A stretch of DNA of 64,000 bases from Georgenia_A wangjunii (lineage in GTDB: Bacteria > Actinomycetota > Actinomycetes > Actinomycetales > Actinomycetaceae): assembly GCF_036421915.1 (NCBI RefSeq), contig NZ_JAZGOM010000003.1, one strand, 5' to 3'. Of this stretch, positions 16,166-22,476 are shown one piece after another. The position numbers were made by a program, and so were the translations under genes. Under the pieces are notes generated by a model. That model was given only the letters and a program-made list of their open reading frames with translations, was not told the DNA's origin and searched no databases. Every line of letters begins with the position of its first letter. Within the stretch, counting starts at the first letter, position 1.

Positions 16166-18175
16166 ATGCGGCTGCGCCGTTCCGTCCCACTCGCCGCCGC
16201 GGGAGCCCTCGCGCTCGCCGGACTGGCCGTCCCCGCTCCCGCGGCGGTGCCCGACGACGGCCAGGAGCTCACGCTCCTCGCGACCACCGACGTCCACGGC
16301 CGCGTCTTCAACTGGGACTACTTCGCCGAGGCACCCTACGAGAGCCCCGAGGACATCCTCGGGCTCGACCTCGTGGCGAGCGTCGTCGACGACGTCCGCG
16401 CGGAGCAGGGCGAGGACGCCGTCGTCCTCCTCGACAACGGCGACGCCATCCAGGGCACACCGCTCACCGAGCTCTACGGCCTCGCCGAGCCGATCACGGA
16501 GACCGGTACCGAGCACCCCATGGCCACGGCCTTCAACCTCATGGGCTACGACGCCCAGGTGGTCGGCAACCACGAGTACGACTACGGCCTCGACGTCCTC
16601 GACGCCTACACCGAGGACCTCGCCGCGCCGCTGCTCGGCGCGAACGTCGTCGACGTGGCCACGGGCGAGCCCTACCACGAGCCCTACACGCTCATCGAGC
16701 GCACCATCGCCGGTGAGGACGTGACGGTGGGCGTCATCGGCCTCCTGACGCCGGCGCTGCGCTCGTTCGTCGTCGAGGAGATCGAGGGCCGGATCGAGAT
16801 CGGTGATGCGGTCACAGCCGCGCAGGAGTGGGTGCCCGTCGTGCGGGAGGCAGGGGCGGACGTCGTCGTCGTCCTCGCCCACACGGGGGAGGGGACGGTG
16901 CCCGACGCCGGCTACGACCCGTCCGCGCTGCACGAGGACGTCGCGGCGAACGTCGCGCGCATGGTGCCGGGGATCGACGTCGTCGTCGCGGGGCACTCCC
17001 ACCAGGACGTGCCGGCGCGGGTGTACACGAACGCGGCGGGGGAGCAGGTGCTCCTCACCCAGCCGTACTACTGGGCGCGCTCGGTCAACGAGGTCACGCT
17101 CGAGCTCGTGGCCGACGGCGACGGCTGGGCCGTCGACTGGAGCGCGGGGAACGCGCCGAGCGTCGAGCCGCACTACGGCCACGAGGTGGGCGCGGCGGAC
17201 CCGGCGCTCACCGCCGCCCTGACCGGGGCGCACGAGGCGGCGATCGCGTACGTCGCGAGCATCTACGAGCCGGTGGCCCCCTCGACGCAGCTCATGCGCT
17301 CGTCCACGTCGCGCTACGAGGACACGCCGATCCTCGACTTCGTCAACCACGTCCAGACCGCCGTCGTGCGGGAGGCCCTGGCGGGCACCGCCTACGCCGA
17401 CCTGCCGGTCGTCGCGCAGGCGTCGCCGCTCTCGCGCACGTCGGTGTTCCCGCAGGGCATGGTGACGACCGGCCACATCGCGGGGCTGTACATCTACGCC
17501 AACACCCTCACGGCCGTCGAGCTGACCGGGGCGCAGCTGCGCGACTACCTCGAGAACGCCGCGCGGTACTTCGTCGAGGTCGAGGAAGGCGCCGAGTTCG
17601 ACCCCGCCACCGGCACGAACGCCGACGGGATCGGGGACTACAACTACGACACGCTCTCCGGCGTCCACTACGCCATCGACGTCTCCCGGCCCGTCGGGGA
17701 GCGCATCACGGGCTTCACCCACCCCGACGGCACGCCCGTGGCCGACGACGACCGCTTCGTCCTCGCGCTCAACAACTTCCGGCAGACCGGGGCGGGGGGC
17801 TATCCCCACGTGGCCGACGCGCCCGTGCGCTACACCGGCGAGACGGACATCCGCGACCTGCTCGCCGACTGGGCGCGGGAGCGGGGGGTCATCGACCCGG
17901 CCGACTTCTTCGTCGAGAACTGGCGGGTCGTCACGGCGCCGCCCCCGGAGCCGACCCCGGAGCCGACCGGGTCCCCGACGGCGGTGCCCACGGATCCCGC
18001 GCCGACGACGCCCGGGGCCGAGGCCCCGACGGTCGCGCCGACGACTCCGGCCGTGCCCGGCGGTGGGCAGCTCCCGGCGACGGGTGCGGGCGACGCCGGG
18101 GTCGGGGCGCTCGGCGCGCTCGCGCTCCTCGCGGCGGGCGGGCTCCTGCTGGCACGACGGCGGGCGCGGGCGTAA
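16166..18175 (+). CDS. Cell-wall-anchored 2',3'-cyclic-nucleotide 2'-phosphodiesterase/3'-nucleotidase (CpdB-like)
   Basis: This 669-residue exported enzyme has a signal peptide (residues 1-27) and a calcineurin-like metallophosphatase domain with all metal motifs: D42/H44 in TTDVHG, D93 in NGD, N135/H136 in GNHEYD, H239 in LAHTG, H277/H279 in GHSH. The C-terminal nucleotide-binding domain contains 'FRQTGAGGYP'. A Pro/Thr stalk leads to a sortase signal LPATG (636-640), a hydrophobic helix and Arg-rich tail. It probably scavenges phosphate and nucleosides from extracellular cyclic nucleotides. A GAGGAG site precedes the ATG, and a TAGCCT -10 lies at ~16129. Confidence 0.92.
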   Translation: MRLRRSVPLAAAGALALAGLAVPAPAAVPDDGQELTLLATTDVHGRVFNWDYFAEAPYESPEDILGLDLVASVVDDVRAEQGEDAVVLLDNGDAIQGTPLTELYGLAEPITETGTEHPMATAFNLMGYDAQVVGNHEYDYGLDVLDAYTEDLAAPLLGANVVDVATGEPYHEPYTLIERTIAGEDVTVGVIGLLTPALRSFVVEEIEGRIEIGDAVTAAQEWVPVVREAGADVVVVLAHTGEGTVPDAGYDPSALHEDVAANVARMVPGIDVVVAGHSHQDVPARVYTNAAGEQVLLTQPYYWARSVNEVTLELVADGDGWAVDWSAGNAPSVEPHYGHEVGAADPALTAALTGAHEAAIAYVASIYEPVAPSTQLMRSSTSRYEDTPILDFVNHVQTAVVREALAGTAYADLPVVAQASPLSRTSVFPQGMVTTGHIAGLYIYANTLTAVELTGAQLRDYLENAARYFVEVEEGAEFDPATGTNADGIGDYNYDTLSGVHYAIDVSRPVGERITGFTHPDGTPVADDDRFVLALNNFRQTGAGGYPHVADAPVRYTGETDIRDLLADWARERGVIDPADFFVENWRVVTAPPPEPTPEPTGSPTAVPTDPAPTTPGAEAPTVAPTTPAVPGGGQLPATGAGDAGVGALGALALLAAGGLLLARRRARA

Positions 18176-18276
18176 GCGAGAGGTCGCGCTGGCATGAGCG
18201 CCTGGCACGACGGCGGGCGCGAGAGCGGGTGGCACTGCCACCGCGCGGCTATGCGTCCGGGCTCGACGCCGTCGGC

Positions 18277-18432
18277 TCAGGCCCCGGCGAGGGCCACGGT
18301 GACGCACGCCGCGGCGAGCACGGCGCACACCGGTGCCATCGTCCACCGCTCAGGGACGCTGCGGGAGGCGGCATTCATGAGGATGCCGAGCGCGAAGTAG
18401 GCCGCCAGAACCCAGATCCCCACGCGGGACAC
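18277..18432 (-). CDS. Small two-helix membrane protein (51 residues)
   Basis: A short frame between the two nucleotidase genes encodes a GTG-started peptide beginning SRVGIWVLAAYFALGILMNAASRS. It has a first hydrophobic helix, a charged loop (SRSVPERW), a second helix (APVCAVLAAACVTVALAG) and a stop. The clean hydrophobic-charged-hydrophobic pattern, and my recollection of similar short proteins in actinomycetes, support it as a real gene. GTG at 18423 is an alternative start. The function is unknown. It precedes the downstream anchored protein gene in reverse order, so it is last in that transcriptional direction. Confidence 0.65.
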   Translation of the reverse strand: MSRVGIWVLAAYFALGILMNAASRSVPERWTMAPVCAVLAAACVTVALAGA

Positions 18433-18450
18433 AGGCTCATCCCGGTGACG

Positions 18451-20244
18451 CTAGCGCGTCGGGTGGGCCGCGAACCGGAGCAGGAGACCGCCGCTGACGG
18501 CGACGACGACCGCGCCGAGCAGCGCCAGAAGAGCACCGGAGGGAGCACCCGTCGCGGGGAGCTGACTGCCCGTGCCCGTGCCCGTGCCCGGTTCCGACGC
18601 GGGGGAGCCGTCGCCGTCAGAGCCGCCGGTCCCGGGCGGCGTCGGGGCGGGCGCGGTCGTCGGCCCCGCCGCCGGCGCGGGAGTCGTGGGCTCTGTCGTC
18701 GGCACCTCGTCACCGAGCACCCTGATGCGTCCCTCGAGCTCGACGGCGATGGTGCCCAGCTCGCGGGCGTACGCGGCGATCGCCTCGGCGTCGGCGGGTG
18801 CCTCGGCGGCCGGGACGAGCACCTCGGAACCGGTGAAGCCGGTGACGGCGTCCCCACCGCCGACGACGTAGTTGGTGACGGCGACGGTGTGGGTGGCTCC
18901 GTCGTCGAGCTGCTGGCCGGCGACGCGCACGTCACCGATGCGCGCGCCCACCGGCGCGGCCGGGTCGTAGGAGTAGGCCATGCCCGAGACCTGCGGGAAG
19001 CCGCCGCCCTGGTCCTGCACCCGCGCCACAGCGTCCTCGAGTGCCTGGCGCAGATCGGCGCCGCTCACTTCGACGAGCATGACCTTGTTGTCGAACGGCG
19101 CCAGGGCGTAGGCGTCGCGCAGCGTGAAGGACGGGCCGGGTGCCTCGGCGCGGATCCCGCCGCCGTTCGCCCAGCCGACGTCAGCGGAGTGGAAGGCGCG
19201 GAAGGCGTCCGCGACGAAGCTGCCGAGCCGGGTCTCGACCCGGCGCGTGGCGTGGTCCGGGTTGAGGAGCGGCGTCTCGACGGTCGCGAGCACCTCGGAG
19301 AGGTTGGCGTCCATCTCGGCCGCGTAGAACTCCTCGAGCTCACGCAGCCCGGCGTCCGGCACGACGGTGTGGTCGACCTCGACGACGGACGGCGTGACGG
19401 TCACCTCCCCGTCCGGGCCGAGCGTGACGTCCAGCCGGATGAGCGAGCCGAGGTTCCCCTCGGGGGCGGCGAGGACGGCGCCGCCGTGCTCGACGACGAC
19501 CGAGTCGTACTCGGCCATCTCCTCGAGGAGCACGACGTCGAGCTGCGGCAGCGCGTCGACGAGCGCCTCACCGGTGGCCAGCGGCACCTGCGTGACGGCG
19601 ACGACGACGTCCGGGTCCGCGGCGGCCTCCATGTCCGCGAGGGCTGCTGTCGCGGCCGCGACGTGGTCGAGCTCGATGACCGCGCTCCCGACGGAGGTCG
19701 TCTCCATCCCGTCCGTGAGCCCGATGTAGCCGACGGAGAGGTCACCCACCTGCGCGACGTGCCACGTCGCGCCCGGCAGGAACGGCGTCCCGTCGGCCTC
19801 GAGGAGGTTGGAGGTGATCCAGGGAAACTCCGACGCCGCGATGAGGGCACGCGTGTTGTCGACGCCGAAGTCGAAGTCGTGCTGGCCGAGGTTCGCGAGG
19901 TCGATCCCGATCCGGTTGAAGGCCTCGACCATGGGGAAGCCCTTGTAGAGGCCGCCGAAGATCGTCCCTCCCGCGAGGTCGCCCCCGAAGACGACGGCGG
20001 TTCCCGGGTCCGCGGCACGGACCGAGTCGATCGCCGTCGACAGGCGCGCGACGCCGCCGCGGTCCTGCCCTCCCGTGACGACGGGCCCTATCTCGTGCGC
20101 GTCGTTGAAGTAGAGGATCGTGCCGGCCGGCGCCGCCTCACCGACGCCGCGCGGCAGCGTCGCGGCGCCGAGAGCTGGGCTGGCGACCATGAGTCCCGCC
20201 GCCGCGAGCAAGGCGATCGAGCGGGAGCGGAGCTGTCGGGACAT
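18451..20244 (-). CDS. Wall-anchored 5'-nucleotidase-like protein lacking metal-binding residues
   Basis: This 597-residue protein has a signal peptide (to about residue 28), a metallophosphatase-like domain, a well-kept 5'-nucleotidase C-terminal domain (NGGGIRAE, LAPFDNKV, YVVGGGDAVTGF), a Pro/Thr/Gly stalk and LPATG (562-566) with helix and basic tail. The N-terminal domain is degenerate. D48/H50 and D89 remain, but GNHE is G-Q121-H122-D, the LTH histidine is Q219, and the GHxH pair is replaced by LEEM near 240-243. Catalysis by the usual two-metal mechanism is therefore doubtful, and a binding role is more likely. The ATG at 20244 has a GGAAGG site. Confidence 0.88.
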   Translation of the reverse strand: MSRQLRSRSIALLAAAGLMVASPALGAATLPRGVGEAAPAGTILYFNDAHEIGPVVTGGQDRGGVARLSTAIDSVRAADPGTAVVFGGDLAGGTIFGGLYKGFPMVEAFNRIGIDLANLGQHDFDFGVDNTRALIAASEFPWITSNLLEADGTPFLPGATWHVAQVGDLSVGYIGLTDGMETTSVGSAVIELDHVAAATAALADMEAAADPDVVVAVTQVPLATGEALVDALPQLDVVLLEEMAEYDSVVVEHGGAVLAAPEGNLGSLIRLDVTLGPDGEVTVTPSVVEVDHTVVPDAGLRELEEFYAAEMDANLSEVLATVETPLLNPDHATRRVETRLGSFVADAFRAFHSADVGWANGGGIRAEAPGPSFTLRDAYALAPFDNKVMLVEVSGADLRQALEDAVARVQDQGGGFPQVSGMAYSYDPAAPVGARIGDVRVAGQQLDDGATHTVAVTNYVVGGGDAVTGFTGSEVLVPAAEAPADAEAIAAYARELGTIAVELEGRIRVLGDEVPTTEPTTPAPAAGPTTAPAPTPPGTGGSDGDGSPASEPGTGTGTGSQLPATGAPSGALLALLGAVVVAVSGGLLLRFAAHPTR

Positions 20245-20355
20245 GGCGGAGCCTTCCGTCGTCAGGCGGACGGCTCCCACGCTAGACCGGGAAGGTGACG
20301 TGCAGGTGAAGACGGGGTGACCGGGCTACCCACGCAGACACACAGGCATCTTGAC

Positions 20356-20416
20356 GGCGCGACGCGCCGAGCGGTGGGGGCGCGGTCGTCGCACCCCCAC
20401 CGCTCGGCGTCGCGCC
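20356..20416 (-). terminator. Strong terminator of the NADPH-dependent FMN reductase gene
   Basis: A near-perfect 23-25-bp inverted repeat (20356-20380 with 20394-20416, one 2-nt bulge) and 13-nt loop begins 12 bp beyond the reductase stop. It is the most stable hairpin I noticed in the window and insulates the reductase gene from the nucleotidase gene. Confidence 0.75.
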
Positions 20417-20428
20417 GGAGCCAACGTG

Positions 20429-21016
20429 TCAGGCGTTGGCGCCGATCGGAGCGAACTCTCCGGCGCGGACGAGCTCCATCGCCTTCGTCCACGTGACGAG
20501 CTGGTCGAGCATCGGCTGCACGGAGCCGGCTGCCGGCGCCGTCGGGGCGAAGACCGAGAAGTTCTCGAAGTCGGTGAAGAGGGACATCGAGACGGCGTTG
20601 CGGACGTGCGCGACCTGCATCTCGGAGAGGATGCCGCGCAGGTGCTCGACGGCGCGGGCACCGCCGGCGGAGCCGTAGGAGACGAACCCGGCGGCCTTGT
20701 TGTTCAGCTCGCCGTAGACGTAGTCGAGGGCGTTCTTCAGCGCACCGGTGATCGAGTGGTTGTACTCGGAGACGACGAAGACGTAGCCGTCGAACTGGGA
20801 CACCTTCGCCGACCACGCCCGGGAGTGCGCCTTCTCGCCGGGGCCGAAGGACGGCGGCGTCGCCTCGTCCCACACCGGCAGGTTGAAGTCGGCGATGTCG
20901 ACGACCTCGAACTCCGCGTCGGTGCGCTCGTCGGCGATGGACTTGACCCAGTTCGCGACGTTCAGGCTCTGGCGCCCCGGGCGGACGCTGCCGGTGATGA
21001 TGGCGATCTTCGTCAT
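20429..21016 (-). CDS. NAD(P)H-dependent FMN reductase/quinone reductase
   Basis: The 195-residue flavodoxin-like enzyme shows the FMN phosphate loop GSVRPGRQS at residues ~9-17 and the family motif SEYNHSITGALKNALDY near residue 90, typical of NADPH-dependent FMN reductases. It is cytoplasmic and reduces flavins or quinones. The ATG at 21016 follows a GGGAG site. It stands alone, divergent from the DoxX gene, and its upstream region holds an imperfect inverted repeat (21079-21094). A redox-stress role with the nearby Dps gene is plausible but inferred. Confidence 0.9.
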   Translation of the reverse strand: MTKIAIITGSVRPGRQSLNVANWVKSIADERTDAEFEVVDIADFNLPVWDEATPPSFGPGEKAHSRAWSAKVSQFDGYVFVVSEYNHSITGALKNALDYVYGELNNKAAGFVSYGSAGGARAVEHLRGILSEMQVAHVRNAVSMSLFTDFENFSVFAPTAPAAGSVQPMLDQLVTWTKAMELVRAGEFAPIGANA

Positions 21017-21078
21017 GACACTCCCAATGGTTTGCTCGTAGGGGAGCGAGCACCTCGTGCCCGCCACCCATGGCAAGG

Positions 21079-21094
21079 AGTTGAAAGGTCAAGT
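21079..21094. promoter_or_regulatory. Imperfect inverted repeat upstream of the FMN reductase gene
   Basis: AGTTGA-AAGG-TCAAGT is an inverted repeat with 5 of 6 matching arms. On the minus strand it includes a -35-like TTGACC. It could be an operator for a redox-sensing regulator. No regulator gene is adjacent. Confidence 0.35.
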
Positions 21095-21174
21095 TATTCC
21101 TCCGTGGGAGATGGTGCACGGCACGGGCCCGCGTCCGCCGACTGGCGCCCGTGTGCCGGTGCTAGCGTCCGTCG

Positions 21175-21609
21175 ATGACCCCCACGCCACCGGACACGCT
21201 CGAGACCGGCCCCACGTCGATCCCCAGGACCCTCGGGCGGTGGGGCCTCGCGACCGTCCTCCTCACCGGCGGGATCGGCCACCTCGCGCGGCCCGAGGAG
21301 TTCCTCGCCCAGGTCCCGCCCTTCTTCCCGGCGCGCGACAAGGTCGTCTACTACTCCACGTTCGTCGAGTTCGCCCTCGCGCTCGCCCTCGTCCTCGCCG
21401 GACGGCACAAGGTGCGTGTCGGTTGGGTCGTCGCCGCCTTCTTCGTCGCCATCTTCCCGGGAAACATCTCGCAGCTCGTCACCCGGACCGACGCGTTCGG
21501 GCTTGACTCGGACCTCGCCCGCGGGGTACGCCTGCTGTTCCAGCCGCTACTCGTCGCGTGGGCGTTGTGGTCGACCGGCGCGTGGCGCGCGTGGCGACGC
21601 TCGCGCTGA
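21175..21609 (+). CDS. DoxX-like membrane protein
   Basis: The 144-residue integral membrane protein has about four hydrophobic helices, with the motif 'GGIGHLARPEEFLAQVPPFFP' in the first loop, as in small DoxX/DUF-type proteins of actinomycetes. The charged end (WRAWRRSR) is cytoplasmic. The gene appears leaderless: TAGCGT at 21163-21168 lies 6 nt before the ATG and there is no ribosome-binding site. The function is unknown. Other DoxX relatives are linked to redox or sulfur oxidation. Confidence 0.8.
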   Translation: MTPTPPDTLETGPTSIPRTLGRWGLATVLLTGGIGHLARPEEFLAQVPPFFPARDKVVYYSTFVEFALALALVLAGRHKVRVGWVVAAFFVAIFPGNISQLVTRTDAFGLDSDLARGVRLLFQPLLVAWALWSTGAWRAWRRSR

Positions 21610-21668
21610 CGCCGGGCAGGCGGCGGCCGGCGCGTGCCGCACCCGCGCCCACGGGGGAGTGAGCTCCC

Positions 21669-22124
21669 TCAGGCCTCGTCGTGCGAGGCGCGGAACATCC
21701 ATGCCTGCTTCTCGAGCCCGGTCGCGATGCCGACGAGAAGGTCGTGGCTGAGCGGGTCCTCCTTCTCGACCGCGGGGAGGTTCGCCTTGATCCGGTCCGA
21801 GACGCCCTGGAGTCGCTCGTCGAACTCCCGGATGACCTTGTCCACGGCCAGCCGGCCGGCCGCGAGTGTCTCCACCCGGGAGGTGGACGCCACCGTGGAC
21901 GCGCGCCCGTCCGGTGCGGCGCCGATCGTGGCGAGGCGCTCAGCGACGTCGTCGGAGGCGAGGCGGACCTCGTCGATGACCTCGTCGAGCTGGAGGTGCA
22001 CCGAGCGGAAGTGGGGCCCGTGGATGTTCCAGTGCGCCTGCTTGCCAAGGAGGGAGAGATCGATGAGGTCGACGAGTGCCTCCTGCAGGCTCGCGGTGAC
22101 CGCGTCGGCCGGTGTGGCTGCCAT
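21669..22124 (-). CDS. dps: Dps family DNA-binding ferritin-like protein
   Basis: The 151-residue protein matches the Dps family in length and sequence. The inter-subunit ferroxidase ligands are visible as H36 in KQAHWNIHGPHF and the D/E set in LHLQLDEVIDEVRLASDDVAER. Dps forms a 12-subunit cage that oxidises and stores iron with H2O2 and protects DNA. The ATG at 22124 has a GGAGAGGAA site; an in-frame ATG 16 codons earlier is less likely. A -10 box TAGAGT lies at 22188-22183. It diverges from the leuS leader. Confidence 0.93.
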   Translation of the reverse strand: MAATPADAVTASLQEALVDLIDLSLLGKQAHWNIHGPHFRSVHLQLDEVIDEVRLASDDVAERLATIGAAPDGRASTVASTSRVETLAAGRLAVDKVIREFDERLQGVSDRIKANLPAVEKEDPLSHDLLVGIATGLEKQAWMFRASHDEA

Positions 22125-22324
22125 GTCCGTTCCTCTCCGCGCCGCCCGCGGGGGCCGCGCCTCGTTGATCATGATGGTTCCAACTCTAGGCAGGGCGTCC
22201 AGGCGCCGCCCGGGGACGGGAAGGACGTCCGCGTGAGGCGAACGCGCGCACCCGCAGCCGTCAGCAGCAGCCCGCGTACACAGCCGCGCAGCATCCCGGC
22301 AGACCGGCCCGGGGCCGCCTGCGC

Positions 22325-22434
22325 TAACCTGGCACCCATGACGGCACAGGTGCTCCTTACCCAGCCGCGCTGACTCCAGCGGGCGCCCCTCGGGCGCCGC
22401 ACCAGCGCGGCCGACCTCCCTGCGGGGAGGTTTT
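22325..22434 (+). promoter_or_regulatory. leuS leader: leaderless leader peptide plus attenuator
   Basis: TAACCT (22325-22330) is a -10 box 7 nt ahead of an ATG that encodes the 11-residue peptide MTAQVLLTQPR (22338-22373, TGA). It contains adjacent Leu codons CTC-CTT, CTT being rare at this GC content. Next comes a 7-bp hairpin (22382-22398). A terminator follows: ACCTCCC (22414-22420), TGCG loop, GGGAGGT (22425-22431) and a TTTT run. This fits ribosome-mediated attenuation, in which stalling at uncharged Leu codons prevents the terminator. The mechanism is inferred from the layout. Confidence 0.7.
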
Positions 22435-22476
22435 CTCATGTCAGGAGCCACCAGCACCCCACGGCGAGGAAGAGCG

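Noticed and set aside
16828..20298. Open frame of 1156 codons on the plus strand
   Set aside because: It runs antiparallel or out of frame through two well-supported anchored nucleotidase genes; its product is Arg/Gly-rich and has no recognisable domain. Long open shadows are expected at this GC content.
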